The notes under the pieces were generated by a model. That model saw only the letters and a program-made list of their open reading frames with translations. It was not told the origin of the DNA and did not search any database. A stretch of DNA of 64,000 nucleotides from Stenotrophomonas maltophilia (GTDB lineage Bacteria; Pseudomonadota; Gammaproteobacteria; Xanthomonadales; Xanthomonadaceae), in the NCBI RefSeq assembly GCF_002799155.1, contig NZ_NERD01000002.1:186001-250000 (forward strand). The letters run 5' to 3'. Of the stretch, positions 22,952-32,583 are shown one piece after another; position 1 is the stretch's first letter, and each line of letters begins with the position of its first letter. A program made the translations under genes and the position numbers.

Positions 22952-25900
22952 GTGCAGCATTCCATCCTGCGTCACCATGTCCTGGCTTCCGCCCTCGCGG
23001 CGGCCCTGCTTGCCGGCATTCCCGCGTCCGCCCAGCAGATCGTGGCCGACGGGGACGATCAGACGCCCCCCGAAGGCGACTACCACACCACCGAGCCGGT
23101 ACTGCCGGGTGACCCCTCCGGGCACGCCTTCTACGCCATCAACGGTGGCCGCATCCTGCCCACGGGACCGGTGAACCTTTCCACGATTGGACGTGCAGCA
23201 CATGCGGCGCACGCCGAAGGGGCCGGCAGTGTGATCAGGCTGGATGGCGGAACGCTAACCACCGCCGGTGTGTCCGCTGCCGGCGCATCGGTCGCTGCCG
23301 GTGCCCTTTTGCAGGCCACCGGCGTTGTGTTTGAGACAACCGGCAACAGCGCACACGGTGTGCAGGTGCAGGATGCCGATGCCGAGTTGAAGAACGTGCA
23401 GGTTCGCAGCAGTGGGGGGGACGCCCTGCGGCTGATGGGCGGCAGCCTGCAGATGCAGGGTGGCCAGCTGCAGGTGAGCCGCTCAGGTACGTCCGGCCTG
23501 TACGCGAACGCGGGTACTGCAACGCTCGATGCCGTCCACATCGACATCCTGGACGATGCGAGGGATGGCGTGCTGGTCACCGGAACGGCTGATGTGGTGC
23601 TGCAGAACTCGAGCATCAGCCGCGTGGGGCATTCAGGCGTCGCCGCGACAGCGCACCGTGGCGCAACGTTGGCGATGCACCAGGTGGACGTCCACCTTCA
23701 GGGGCAATCGGCCACAGGCGTGGCGCTGGGGGGGACCGTCCATCTCTCTGACAGCCGGATCGTGGTGCAGGGTGCGAACAGTCGTGCGGTGGATCAGTCT
23801 GGTGGTTCACTGACGGTGCAGGGCAGTGAGCTGTCCGGCGACTCGGGACTGAGGCTCATGGACAATGGCGTAACCGTTCTACGCGACAGCAGTGTCCGCA
23901 GCGAGCGGATTGCCCTGGATATAAATGGGCGGGGCAATGCAGTGACAGTGGAGCGGAGCACGCTTGCAACCTCTGACGGCACCGCCATCTGGATGCCGAA
24001 CGACTCCACGTTGGTGCTGCGCGATTCGTTGGTGGCGGCGCGGGGCGATCGCGCACTCGGTCTGGATGTGCGAGGTGGACACGCCCAGGTTGTTGGCACG
24101 CGTCTTTCCACCCATGGCAGTTCGGCCCATGGCGTGTACGCGCAGGGTGACATGGGGCGCCGACCTCTGATCGATGCCGTCGACATCCAAGTGCTGACCG
24201 AAGGTGACGGTTCTGCTGCCGCGATCGCGCGCACCGGCGGCACGGTTACGTTGAGTGACAGCCGCCTACAAACCTTGGGTCGATCTTCCCATGGTCTCAT
24301 TTCCGGGGGGGCTGGGCAGATGGCGTTGTCCAACACCCACGTGCTTACCGAAGGCGAAGATGCATGGGCGGCGTTGATCAATGACAACGGGCGGCTGAGC
24401 ATCGACGGTGGCTCGCTGGTGAGTGCGCAGCATGGCGGTGTGTGGGTGCGCAGCAGTCGCGACCCTGGCCTGACCCTGTCCAACGGCGCACTGGTATCGG
24501 GTGGCAATGGCATTGGCCTGGCGCTGGACGCGGCGGTAGCCGGGCGTTTCGATGTGCTGCTGGAGGGACGCTCGCAGATGGTGGGCGACATCGTCATCAC
24601 CCCGGAAGACGAGGACGCCGGCCTGGTGCCACAGTCGGACGTGCATGTGCGGCTGACGGATGGTTCGCTGTGGCAGGGTTCGTCGGATCTGGTGCAGACG
24701 ATGGCGATTGAGGGCGGCAGCCAATGGACGCTGACCGGCGCCGCCAGCGTGGGTGAACTGCAGGTGCTCAACAGTGGTGTGGCATTGTCCGATGGCAGTG
24801 GTCGCTTCAACACGCTCACCGTGGACGGTGACCTTCACAGCGAAGGAGCGACCTTCCTGTTCGAGGGCGCTCTCGGTGGCGATGGTAGTGCGATGGATCG
24901 GCTGCACGTGCGCGGTGATACCTCCGGTGATGCGCTGGTGGCGGTGAAGAACATCGGTGGCGTGGGCGCACCGACGGTGGATGGCATCCCGTTGATCGAG
25001 GTCGACGGTGCATCACTGGCGAGCTACGCGCTGAGCGGACGCGCGGTGGGAGGATCGTACGAGTACTTCCTGTTCCAGGGCGGGTTGGCCGATCCCGCCG
25101 ATGGCAACTGGTATCTGCGTTCGCAGTGGTTCGACGTCTGCAAGGATGATCCGGCAGCGCCGGGATGCGCGGTCGATCCGGGCCCGGGCCCAGACCCGGG
25201 CGAAGGCGGTGAAGGTGGTCCGCTTGATCCAGGGAATCCGGTCACGCCGCCGCCGGTGCTGCGCCCGGAAGCGGGTGCGTACCTGGCCAACCAGTCGGCG
25301 GCGATCAACATGTTCTTCCATCGTTTGAATGATCGAGGCGGGCTGGCAATGCCGGGTGGCGAGCGCCAAGCCTGGGCGCGTGTAGGCCGCAGCAATGCCG
25401 ACTTCAATGCTGTGGGTGGTCAGTTGTCGATCGATGGCAATACCTCGGTGCTGCAGATCGGCAGCGACCTGCTCCGCCGCGGCAATGCTGCGTTCGGCGT
25501 GATGCTCGGCAGTGGCCGCACTGATAGCAGTGCGGTGTCTGGGCTGACCGGTTACAGCGCCAAGGGGCGGGTGCGTGGTAGCGCCGTGGGCGCGTACGGC
25601 ACCTGGCTGCAGGACGCCGGGGGTCTCACGGGTGCCTACGTGGATGGCAGCGTGCAGTACGGCCGCTTCGACAACCGCGTGCAGGGCATCGGCCTGGAGC
25701 CGGAGCACTACGACTCGCGCATGGCCAGCGCGTCGCTGGAGACCGGCTACACCTTCAACGCGTGGCAGGGCACCGCCAGCGTGTTGTACGTGCAGCCGCA
25801 GCTGCAGCTGAGTTACGTCAACTTCAGCGCCGATCGTCATGTGGAAGCCAACGGTACGGTGATCGACCATGCCGATGCCGGTGGCCTGAGCGGTCGTGTG

Positions 25901-26173
25901 GGGGTTCGTGTGTTCGGTCATGGCACTGCAGCCGGCAACACCGTACAGCCGTACCTGGGCGTCAACTGGCTGCGTGGCAGTGGCACCAATACGTTGCAGT
26001 TCAACGGTGACACGCTGGGTGCGGATGTCCCGCGCAACCGCTATGAAGTGCAGGCCGGTGCCGAGGTGAAGCTGGGCCAGCGCTGGGGTGCGTGGGGCGG
26101 CATGAGCGTGCAGCGCGGTGACCACGGCTACCGCAACGTGGGTGGCCAGTTGGGCCTGCGCATGGCCTGGTAA
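22952..26173 (+). CDS. Type V autotransporter 4 (divergent, larger passenger)
   Basis: 1073 residues from GTG 22952, chosen because AGGAG lies 7-8 nt upstream and because it gives a clean signal peptide (QHSILRHHVLASALAAALLAGIPASAQQ, written from residue 2 in two parts: QHSILRHHVLASALAA and ALLAGIPASAQQ). ATGs at 22910 and 22925 lack a ribosome site. The passenger is about 700 residues of beta-helix repeats with recurring NSAHGVQV, SSAHGVYA and SSHGLIS turns. It is followed by GRAVGGSYEYFLFQG, a Gly/Pro/Asp linker (DPGPGPDPGEGGEGG) and a barrel from LRPEAGAYLANQS to GLRMAW. The barrel is clearly homologous to those of copies 1-3 but much more diverged. Confidence 0.9.
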   Translation: MQHSILRHHVLASALAAALLAGIPASAQQIVADGDDQTPPEGDYHTTEPVLPGDPSGHAFYAINGGRILPTGPVNLSTIGRAAHAAHAEGAGSVIRLDGGTLTTAGVSAAGASVAAGALLQATGVVFETTGNSAHGVQVQDADAELKNVQVRSSGGDALRLMGGSLQMQGGQLQVSRSGTSGLYANAGTATLDAVHIDILDDARDGVLVTGTADVVLQNSSISRVGHSGVAATAHRGATLAMHQVDVHLQGQSATGVALGGTVHLSDSRIVVQGANSRAVDQSGGSLTVQGSELSGDSGLRLMDNGVTVLRDSSVRSERIALDINGRGNAVTVERSTLATSDGTAIWMPNDSTLVLRDSLVAARGDRALGLDVRGGHAQVVGTRLSTHGSSAHGVYAQGDMGRRPLIDAVDIQVLTEGDGSAAAIARTGGTVTLSDSRLQTLGRSSHGLISGGAGQMALSNTHVLTEGEDAWAALINDNGRLSIDGGSLVSAQHGGVWVRSSRDPGLTLSNGALVSGGNGIGLALDAAVAGRFDVLLEGRSQMVGDIVITPEDEDAGLVPQSDVHVRLTDGSLWQGSSDLVQTMAIEGGSQWTLTGAASVGELQVLNSGVALSDGSGRFNTLTVDGDLHSEGATFLFEGALGGDGSAMDRLHVRGDTSGDALVAVKNIGGVGAPTVDGIPLIEVDGASLASYALSGRAVGGSYEYFLFQGGLADPADGNWYLRSQWFDVCKDDPAAPGCAVDPGPGPDPGEGGEGGPLDPGNPVTPPPVLRPEAGAYLANQSAAINMFFHRLNDRGGLAMPGGERQAWARVGRSNADFNAVGGQLSIDGNTSVLQIGSDLLRRGNAAFGVMLGSGRTDSSAVSGLTGYSAKGRVRGSAVGAYGTWLQDAGGLTGAYVDGSVQYGRFDNRVQGIGLEPEHYDSRMASASLETGYTFNAWQGTASVLYVQPQLQLSYVNFSADRHVEANGTVIDHADAGGLSGRVGVRVFGHGTAAGNTVQPYLGVNWLRGSGTNTLQFNGDTLGADVPRNRYEVQAGAEVKLGQRWGAWGGMSVQRGDHGYRNVGGQLGLRMAW

Positions 26174-26186
26174 GCGGACATGCAGC

Positions 26187-26226
26187 GGGGTCGGATCCCA
26201 TTGCCACGGCAATGGGCTCTGACCCC
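26187..26226. repeat. GGGGTC-type palindrome
   Basis: 40-bp stem-loop (GGGGTCGGATCCCATTGCC with GGCAATGGGCTCTGACCCC), 13 bp after the autotransporter 4 stop. The inner stem carries compensated changes (CATTGCC/GGCAATG) relative to the usual CTTTCC. Confidence 0.9.
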
Positions 26227-26248
26227 AGCCGCCCGGCACGCGGGCTTC

Positions 26249-26277
26249 TGTAGAGTCGAGCATGGCTCGGCCCTGCA
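26249..26277. repeat. SMAG-like unit
   Basis: TGTAGAGTCGAGCATGGCTC followed by GGCCCTGCA; the GTAG tetranucleotide and the GAGC-ATG-GCTC hairpin match the unit at 14847-14869. Confidence 0.7.
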
Positions 26278-26391
26278 ATTGCGTTGAGCGGGGACTGGAC
26301 CTGAACGATGTCCATGTCTGTCGCGATTGTCCATTGAATGACTGCGCCAACGCTGGCGATGCTGCCGGATTGCCTGCTGCCGGTCGCTTGC

Positions 26392-28359
26392 ATGTCCCCT
26401 CCCGAACGTTCCCACAACGCCGCCATCGATGGCCTGCGCGCACTGGCGGTGCTGGCCGTCGTCCTCTTCCACACCAACGCGGTGTGGCTGCCCGGTGGCT
26501 TCACCGGCGTCGACCTGTTCTTCGTGGTGTCCGGCTTCGTGATCAGCCAGTCGCTGGCCTCGCGCACCCATGCGTCGCTGGGCGCGCTGCTGCTCGACTT
26601 CTATCGCCGCCGCGTGCTGCGCCTGTTGCCGGCATTGCTGGTGATGTTGATGGCCACCTTCGTGCTGTCGGCGCTGTTCATTCCCCGCGCGTGGCGCAAC
26701 GAGCAGTTCGACCAGACCGGCTGGGCCGCGCTGGTCGGCTTCAGCAACATCGTGCTGGCCGGCCAGCAGGACGACTACTTCTCGCCCGGTGCGGAACTCA
26801 ACCTGTTCCTGCACACGTGGACGCTGGGCGTGGAGGAACAGTTCTATCTGGTCTTCCCGCTTCTGTTCTTCGTCTGGCTGCGTGGGCGTGAGCGCTGGCC
26901 GTGGTCGCGTTGGCTGTTGCCGGTGCTCACCGTGCTGTCGCTGGCGTGGGCGGCCTGGCAGGCAAAGACGGCGCCGGCGGCGGCGTTCTATCTTTTGCCC
27001 GCTCGGTTCTGGGAGTTGGCTGCAGGCGCACTGCTGTACCAGTGGATGCGTACGCGCGTGCCCGCCCAGCGGGGGGACGCGGTTGCAGGTGCCGGCCTGG
27101 TGTTGCTGGTCGCAGGCGTGATGATCGCGCCCCAGCTGGCGATGCCGGTGCCGGGTGTACTGGCCACCGTGGCCGGCACGTTGATGCTGTTGGCGAGCGT
27201 GTCGTCGCCGGGTACATCGCGCGTCGGCCGCGCCTTGGGGTGCATGCCGCTGGCGTATCTCGGACGGCTGTCCTATTCGTTGTACCTGTGGCATTGGCCG
27301 CTGCTGGTGCTGCTGCGTTGGACCTACGGCCTGCACGGCGCTGCGCTGTGGCTGTATCCGGTACTGCTGCTGGCGGTATCCGCTGCGTCCTACCACTTCA
27401 TCGAGCGTCCGCTGCGCAGCGCCGTACCTCTGCTGCGTTTGGCACCGGCCAAGGTGCTGGCGATGGCGTTGCCGGTGGTAGCGCTGTGCGGCGCAGGCGC
27501 CTGGGCCACGGTGGAGTACCACGAGCAGGTCTCGCTGAGCGTCACCCGCGACGGCTATGCGTGGCAGGCGCGTCGCTACCCCGCGTGGCGCCCGCTTGAG
27601 CCGGTGAGTGCACCGGCATTGGAGGGGCGGCGCCTGTTCGTGGTGGGCGATTCGCATGCGGCGGCCTACCGCACCATGACCAGCATGGTCGCGCGGCAGA
27701 CCGGCATGGAGGTGCACCAGCAGGATCGTGGCGGCTGCAGCTTCGTCAACCTGCTACGGGCCAGCCCGGCCGATTGCCAGGGCTTCATCGAAGAGGCGCT
27801 GTCGACCATCGAGAACGAGGCACGCCCCGGTGACATCGTGCTGCTGGCGGCACTGCGCATGCCGGAGCTGCGTGGCTTCGACTGGCAGCAGCAGGACGCA
27901 CAGCAGATCTATCAACAACTACTGGGCGAGCGCACGCCGGCCCATGCGCAGGCGGCGGGCGATGAGGCCGATCGTGTTCTTGGGCGTTTGCAGAAGCTGG
28001 GTGTACACGTGGTGGTGGATGCACCGCTGCCGTTGTTCAAAGCCGGGGCCTATCGCTGCTCGGACTGGTTCAACCGCCGCAACCCCGCGTGTGCCGGTGG
28101 CCTGAGCATGCCGCGCGCTGACCTGGACAGGCTGCGCGCGCCACAGATGGCATTGCTGGCCGAGCTGGCAGCGCGCTATCCCGCGTTGACGGTGTGGGAC
28201 CCGTTGCCGCTGCTGTGCGGGCCGCAGACCTGTTCGGCGGTGGAAGAGGGTGAACCGCTGTTCTTCGACAACGATCACCTGAGCGGGCACGGCAACCGCG
28301 TACTGTTGCCCAGCTTCCGCCAGACCCTGATCGATATCGTGGGCGGCAAGCCCCTGTAG
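26392..28359 (+). CDS. OafA/YrhL-type acyltransferase with C-terminal SGNH domain
   Basis: 655 residues from ATG 26392 (MSPPERSHNAAIDGLRALAV). ATGs at 26338 and 26359 are alternatives; none has a strong ribosome site. The N-terminal half is an acyltransferase-3 membrane domain of about ten helices, with the conserved IDGLRALAV start, FFVVSGFVI, RRRVLRLLPALL and LHTWTLGVEEQFYL. After residue ~400 comes a periplasmic SGNH hydrolase-like domain with GDSHA (nucleophile S421) and DNDHLS (D626, H629). Such fusions O-acetylate cell-surface polysaccharide or O-antigen; the substrate cannot be read from the sequence. It is convergent with the FAD oxidase gene, and its stop codon lies inside a SMAG unit. 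Confidence 0.92.
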   Translation: MSPPERSHNAAIDGLRALAVLAVVLFHTNAVWLPGGFTGVDLFFVVSGFVISQSLASRTHASLGALLLDFYRRRVLRLLPALLVMLMATFVLSALFIPRAWRNEQFDQTGWAALVGFSNIVLAGQQDDYFSPGAELNLFLHTWTLGVEEQFYLVFPLLFFVWLRGRERWPWSRWLLPVLTVLSLAWAAWQAKTAPAAAFYLLPARFWELAAGALLYQWMRTRVPAQRGDAVAGAGLVLLVAGVMIAPQLAMPVPGVLATVAGTLMLLASVSSPGTSRVGRALGCMPLAYLGRLSYSLYLWHWPLLVLLRWTYGLHGAALWLYPVLLLAVSAASYHFIERPLRSAVPLLRLAPAKVLAMALPVVALCGAGAWATVEYHEQVSLSVTRDGYAWQARRYPAWRPLEPVSAPALEGRRLFVVGDSHAAAYRTMTSMVARQTGMEVHQQDRGGCSFVNLLRASPADCQGFIEEALSTIENEARPGDIVLLAALRMPELRGFDWQQQDAQQIYQQLLGERTPAHAQAAGDEADRVLGRLQKLGVHVVVDAPLPLFKAGAYRCSDWFNRRNPACAGGLSMPRADLDRLRAPQMALLAELAARYPALTVWDPLPLLCGPQTCSAVEEGEPLFFDNDHLSGHGNRVLLPSFRQTLIDIVGGKPL

Positions 28360-28377
28360 CGCCGGGCCATGCCCGGC
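28355..28377. repeat. SMAG-like unit overlapping the acyltransferase stop codon
   Basis: TGTAGCGCCGGGCCATGCCC then GGC: GTAG followed by a GCCGGGC/GCCCGGC hairpin. The TAG stop of the upstream gene is part of the repeat's GTAG. Confidence 0.75.
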
Positions 28378-28382
28378 GGTGG

Positions 28383-29768
28383 TTACGCCTGCGGCAGCAC
28401 TTTGCCCGGATTGAGGATGCCATCCGGGTCCAGTGCGGCCTTGATCGCGCGCATTGTCGCCAGCGTTTCCGCGGTGAACGCCTGCGCCATGAAATCGCGC
28501 TTGGCCAGGCCAATACCGTGTTCGCCGGACAGCGTGCCACCCAGTGCCAGCGTCAGTTCGAAGATCTTCGGCAGCGCGGCATGCGCGCGTGCGTTCTCGT
28601 CGGTATCGTCGGGGTGGTAGAGGATGTTGACGTGCAGGTTGCCGTTGCCGGCATGGCCGAAGGTGACGATGGTCAGCGTGTAGTCGCGTGCCAACGCCTG
28701 TACGCCGGCCACCAGTTCCGGAATGCGCGACACCGGCACCACCACGTCTTCGTTGATCTTGCCCGGCGCAACGCTGCGCAGCGCGGGCGACAGCGCCTTG
28801 CGCGCCGCCCACAACTGGTCGCGTGCGCGACCTTCCATTGCGACATCCAGTTCGATCATGCCGTCACCCTCGGCAGCGCTGGCCAGTGCCTGCAGCAGGT
28901 AGGGCAGGGTGTCGTGGTCACCATCGGCCTCGACCAGCAGCATCGCACCGGCCTCGGGCACGTCGGCACCGTTCAGCCGCAGCAGCTCCAGGCTGCGCGC
29001 GTCCATGAACTCCAGGCGGGTAGGCACCACCGGCTGCGCCATCAATCGCGATACCGCCGCAGCGGCGGCATCGGCATCGCGGTACAGCACGCGCAGGCCG
29101 GCCTGGCTGACCGGCAACGGGGTCAGCTTCAGCGTGGCTTCCACGATCAGTGCCAGCGTCCCTTCGCTGCCCACCAGCAGATGCGTGAGGTCGTAGCCAG
29201 TGGCGTCCTTGGTGTAGGCACCGCCGCAGCGGATCACGTCGCCGGTGCCGGTCACCGCCACCAGGCCCAGTACGTTGTCGCGGCTGGTGCCGTACTTCAC
29301 CGCGCGCGGGCCACCGGCATTGCAGGCGAGGTTGCCTCCGATGCTGCAGATCTCGGCGCTGGAAGGGTCCGGTGCCCAGAACAGGCCATGCGGCGCCAGT
29401 GCCTGCTGCAGGGTGCCGTTGAGCACACCCGGCTGCACGACCGCGCAACGGTCACCGGCGCGGATCTCGACGATGCGGTCCATGCGGGTAAACGACAGCA
29501 CGATGCTGCCCGGTTGTGGGACGGCGGCGCCGGTGGTGCCGGTACCGGCACCACGCGCGACCAGCGCGACGCCGTGTGCGCGGCAGGCACGCACCAGTGC
29601 CTGTACCTGTTCGATGTCGGCCGGTAGCGCTACGGCCGCCGGCCGCTGGTGGCGCCATGAGTTGTCCTGCGCGTTGGCCTCCAGCGCGCTGTCATCCATG
29701 CGCCAGCCCTCCACGCCCAGCAGGGCGGACAGTTCGGCAACCAGGGGGGCGGGCAGGGCAGGACTCAT
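28383..29768 (-). CDS. FAD-linked 2-hydroxyacid oxidase, GlcD/D-lactate dehydrogenase family
   Basis: 461 residues from ATG 29768 (MSPALPAPLVAELSALLG). The PCMH-type FAD-binding domain (residues ~45-220) has VARGAGTGTTGAAVPQPG, the PDPSSAEICSIGGNLACNAGG segment and KYGTSRDNVLGL. The C-terminal FAD-oxidase domain contains VVPVSRIPEL, TFGHAGNGNLHVNI and the catalytic-region GEHGIGLAKRDFM. The family oxidises glycolate, D-lactate or related 2-hydroxyacids; no GlcE/GlcF partner is adjacent, so D-lactate or D-2-hydroxyglutarate is as likely as glycolate. The start overlaps the upstream gene by 4 nt. Confidence 0.88.
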   Translation of the reverse strand: MSPALPAPLVAELSALLGVEGWRMDDSALEANAQDNSWRHQRPAAVALPADIEQVQALVRACRAHGVALVARGAGTGTTGAAVPQPGSIVLSFTRMDRIVEIRAGDRCAVVQPGVLNGTLQQALAPHGLFWAPDPSSAEICSIGGNLACNAGGPRAVKYGTSRDNVLGLVAVTGTGDVIRCGGAYTKDATGYDLTHLLVGSEGTLALIVEATLKLTPLPVSQAGLRVLYRDADAAAAAVSRLMAQPVVPTRLEFMDARSLELLRLNGADVPEAGAMLLVEADGDHDTLPYLLQALASAAEGDGMIELDVAMEGRARDQLWAARKALSPALRSVAPGKINEDVVVPVSRIPELVAGVQALARDYTLTIVTFGHAGNGNLHVNILYHPDDTDENARAHAALPKIFELTLALGGTLSGEHGIGLAKRDFMAQAFTAETLATMRAIKAALDPDGILNPGKVLPQA

Positions 29769-30373
29769 GACGGATCTCGTGGGGCAGCAGGCGCGGGTTG
29801 GATCAGTTTCCAGGCGACGACGGCGGTAGCCAGCGGCAGCCACACCCAGCGCAGTTCAGAGAGCAGGGTGGCCACGCCGCGTGCGCTGAAGAACTGCGGC
29901 GCGAACGGTGAAACGCGGATGGGTCGCCACGGCGCGAAGAAGCGGTGTTCGCTCCACGGCCAGGCCAGGGCGACACCGAGGCCGCCGGAGGTCATCGCAT
30001 CGAGCAGCGGATGGCTGGCGGCACAGACGAAGACGAACACTGCCGCTTGTACGGTTGATGCCACCGTTGGCCGCGCCCTGGTAGGTGCCAACCTTGGTTG
30101 GCTCAATGGCGCCGACCAAGGTCGGCCTCTACCAAGGCTCAGCAGTAACGCCGCCAATACGGCCAGCGCGCAGGCAAACAGCAACGAATGACTGGCGCCG
30201 CGATGGCCAAACGCATCGGCATAGGGAATGTGCAGGGCAAAGGCCAGTACATCGGCATCGGGCAGCATCGCCGCGATCACGCCGGCCGCCAGCAGGCGCG
30301 GCGGGATGCGACCACGGTCAGCGGCGCACCACAGCGCCAGCGGCACGGCGGCATGGGTGATGATCGAAGGCAT
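29765..30373 (-). CDS. YdjM/DUF457-type metal-dependent membrane hydrolase with in-frame repeat insertion
   Basis: 202 residues. Hydrophobic protein with the family motifs MPSIITHAAVPLAL, MLPDADVLAF, HRGASHSLLFA and SHPLLDAMTSGGLGVALAWPW (His and Asp likely metal ligands), usually grouped with LexA-regulated YdjM-like hydrolases. Between LLSLGRG and STVQAAVFVF, about 24 residues (RPWSAPLSQPRLAPTRARP...) are encoded by a SMAG doublet at 30080-30133, 54 nt long, so the frame is kept. The insert falls in the cytoplasmic or periplasmic loop after the second hydrophobic segment. It overlaps the FAD oxidase by 4 nt. Confidence 0.8.
   Translation of the reverse strand: MPSIITHAAVPLALWCAADRGRIPPRLLAAGVIAAMLPDADVLAFALHIPYADAFGHRGASHSLLFACALAVLAALLLSLGRGRPWSAPLSQPRLAPTRARPTVASTVQAAVFVFVCAASHPLLDAMTSGGLGVALAWPWSEHRFFAPWRPIRVSPFAPQFFSARGVATLLSELRWVWLPLATAVVAWKLIQPAPAAPRDPS
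30080..30133. repeat. SMAG doublet inside a coding sequence
   Basis: 30080-30104 (GGTAGGTGCCAACCTTGG onward) and 30108-30133 (GCCGACCAAGGTCGGC then CTCTACC) are the two units. The total of 54 nt is exactly 18 codons and is read through on the minus strand. Confidence 0.85.
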
Positions 30374-30422
30374 CAGTCATGCACCCCGGTAGTGGCGGTC
30401 GCTGGCCGGCTGCAGGCACACA

Positions 30423-30818
30423 TCAGCAATCATCCAGCCGGAATGCGTCACGCAGCCACCGCAGCTGCGGTGGATCTCCGGTGGCATCGACCACATCGAA
30501 ACGGCACGGCGCATTGGCCAGCGTGGGGTTGTCCTGCAGGAAGAGTTGGGCGGCACGGGCCAGGCGCCGGCATTTGCGCGCATCCACCGATGCGGCGCCG
30601 CCACCGAAATCGGAGCGTGCGCGATAGCGCACTTCCACGAACACCACGGTGCCGGCATCGTCCATCACCAGGTCCAGTTCACCGCCGCGATAGCGCACGT
30701 TGCGCGCGCGCGGCTGCAGTCCGGCCTGTTGCAGATGCTGCTCGGCGGCGGCTTCCACCGCCGAGCCACGTTGGCTGCGCTCAGCGACCACCGACGATCG
30801 GCATCGGCCGGCCGCCAT
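30423..30818 (-). CDS. yraN: YraN/UPF0102 family nuclease-fold protein
   Basis: 131 residues from ATG 30818; a GTG at 30791 (VVAERSQRG) would give 122 residues and is equally compatible with the family. The core [33 protein letters not shown] and VFVEVRYRA carries the E...D...EVR residues of the Holliday-junction-resolvase-like fold. Biochemical function is unproven in most species. The ATG start overlaps the lpoA 3' end by 38 nt; the lpoA-yraN order is conserved in gammaproteobacteria. Confidence 0.85.
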   Translation of the reverse strand: MAAGRCRSSVVAERSQRGSAVEAAAEQHLQQAGLQPRARNVRYRGGELDLVMDDAGTVVFVEVRYRARSDFGGGAASVDARKCRRLARAAQLFLQDNPTLANAPCRFDVVDATGDPPQLRWLRDAFRLDDC

Positions 30819-32502
30819 TGAAGGTCGACCATGCCGGCTGGCGCAGGATGTTGCCGTTGCTGTCCAGGAACAGGGTGCCGGTGGCACCGTCCAGGCCGCC
30901 TTCGTTGGACAGCTTGTCCAGGTAGGCGGTGATCTTCCAGGCGTCGGCACCGAAGGCGAACAGGCGGCCGGCCGCACCGCGTGCGCTCGGCAGGGTGCTG
31001 GCCACCTGGCTGGCCGAGGGCAGGCCGGACACGCTGCGTACGTTCCAGGCTTCATTCGGGTAGACGATGCCGTCCAGGGCCACGTCTTCTTCGACCTTGC
31101 CGCTGCCGACGGTCAGCTGCGAGGTGCCGACGCGGGTGGCGCCACCGGCACCGGCCAGCGCCAGCTGCGGCGCCAGCAGGCGGGCCTGCGGCGCACGCAC
31201 GGCAAGGAATACCGCATCGACCTGGCCGGCATTGCGCACCTGCGCGCCGACATCGCCAACGGCATCGCTGACGTTGAAGGTACCCACGACCTGGCCACCG
31301 CGTTGTGCGAAGCGCTGCGCGAAGGCGGCGGCGGAACGGCGGCCAGTGTCGTCGTTGCTGCTGATCACCAGTGCGCGGCTGCGCTCGCGTCCACGCAGGT
31401 ACTCGGCGGCGACGATGCCGTCGTCTTCCGGCGCCAGCGAGAAACCGGCGCTGCCGGCCGGCGGTGCGTCCTTGCCGCGGTTCAGGGCCAGCACCGGCAC
31501 CTGCAGCTGCTGGCGGCCGTACACGGCGTCCACTTCGTCGCGGCCCAGCGGTCCCACCACGAAGTCGGCGCCGGAGGCGACGGCCTTGTCGTAGGCGGCG
31601 AGGGCACCGGCCGCGGTGCCGGCGGTGTCGAAGAAGTTGATGTCCGGGCGGCGGCGGCTTTCACCGTAATAGGCGCTCAGCAGGCCATCGCGCACCGGCT
31701 GTGCGGCGGTGGCCAGGCGGCCGCTGAGCGGCAGCAGCACGGCCAGCTTGGCCGGCGGCCGGTAGCCGTCGCTCATCGCCGGCGGGCGCTTGCTGGTGTC
31801 GAACTGGGCCGCGCCATCGCGGTCGAACGGGCGCGGCAGCGGCAGGCCACGCGCGATCAGCGCACGACCGGCGAAGTTGTACAGCGGGTCGTTGGCCGGC
31901 AGCGCGGCGGCACGGCTGCGCAGGGTGGCGTCGTCGAGGGTGCCGAGCAGGCCGGCAATGGCGGCCTGGTTCTCGCTGCGTGCGCTGCCGGTCAGGCTGG
32001 CATGGGCGCGGGCGCGCTCGGTGGCGGCGCCGAAGGCATCGCCGGTGCCCTGCAGGGCCTGGGCGCGGGCCAGCAGCCAGCGGGTGCGCAGGCCGACCGC
32101 AACGCTGTCGGCATGATCCTTCAGCAGGGCCAGCGCCTGCGCCGGCTGCTTGTCGGCCAGGGCCAGCTCGGCACCGGTCAGCTGATAGCGCTGCAGGCTG
32201 GCGCCGGACAGCTGGCGTGCGGTGAGCTGGCCCAGCAGGCTGCGCGCGCGGGCACTGTCGCCGGCGAGGTGCCAGGCCCAGGCCGCGTCGGCCAGTGCGT
32301 TGCTGCGGGCGCCGCCGCGCAGGGTGGCGGCCAGGCCTTCCAGCTGCAGTGCGGCGTCGCGCGGCTTGCCCTGTTCGATCAGCGCCAGCGCCTGGCTCTG
32401 GGCCGGCGAATCGGGCGTGCTGGTCAGGCTGGTGGTGGCACAGCCGGCCAGCAGCATCAGCGACAACGACAGGGCGGAGATCCGTGCGGCGGGCTTGTTC
32501 AT
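30781..32502 (-). CDS. lpoA: Penicillin-binding protein activator LpoA-like lipoprotein
   Basis: 573 residues from ATG 32502 ([17 protein letters not shown]), or 577 from ATG 32514. Lipobox LMLLAGC with the acylated Cys near residue 21. The N-terminal half is TPR-like (alanine-rich helical pairs). The C-terminal half is a periplasmic-binding-protein-like LppC domain starting near [21 protein letters not shown]. In E. coli LpoA stimulates PBP1a at the outer membrane. It is divergent from rsmI, a conserved arrangement. Confidence 0.88.
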   Translation of the reverse strand: MNKPAARISALSLSLMLLAGCATTSLTSTPDSPAQSQALALIEQGKPRDAALQLEGLAATLRGGARSNALADAAWAWHLAGDSARARSLLGQLTARQLSGASLQRYQLTGAELALADKQPAQALALLKDHADSVAVGLRTRWLLARAQALQGTGDAFGAATERARAHASLTGSARSENQAAIAGLLGTLDDATLRSRAAALPANDPLYNFAGRALIARGLPLPRPFDRDGAAQFDTSKRPPAMSDGYRPPAKLAVLLPLSGRLATAAQPVRDGLLSAYYGESRRRPDINFFDTAGTAAGALAAYDKAVASGADFVVGPLGRDEVDAVYGRQQLQVPVLALNRGKDAPPAGSAGFSLAPEDDGIVAAEYLRGRERSRALVISSNDDTGRRSAAAFAQRFAQRGGQVVGTFNVSDAVGDVGAQVRNAGQVDAVFLAVRAPQARLLAPQLALAGAGGATRVGTSQLTVGSGKVEEDVALDGIVYPNEAWNVRSVSGLPSASQVASTLPSARGAAGRLFAFGADAWKITAYLDKLSNEGGLDGATGTLFLDSNGNILRQPAWSTFNGGRPMPIVGGR

Positions 32503-32583
32503 GATCGGGTCCATGCGATGAGGGCAGCGGCCTTGGCCGGGTACACGCTACGATTCTACCCTTGCCCCGTGAGTACCGCTGAA

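Noticed and set aside
23131..24907. Several minus-strand ORFs opposite autotransporter 4
   Set aside because: The repeats of the beta-helix passenger produce open complementary frames. The plus-strand gene has a signal peptide, linker and barrel.
30700..32583. Possible N-terminal extension of RsmI of more than 600 residues through the lpoA region
   Set aside because: The frame is antisense to lpoA and only becomes RsmI at 32584. The extension has no domain, and the rsmI/lpoA divergent layout is conserved.
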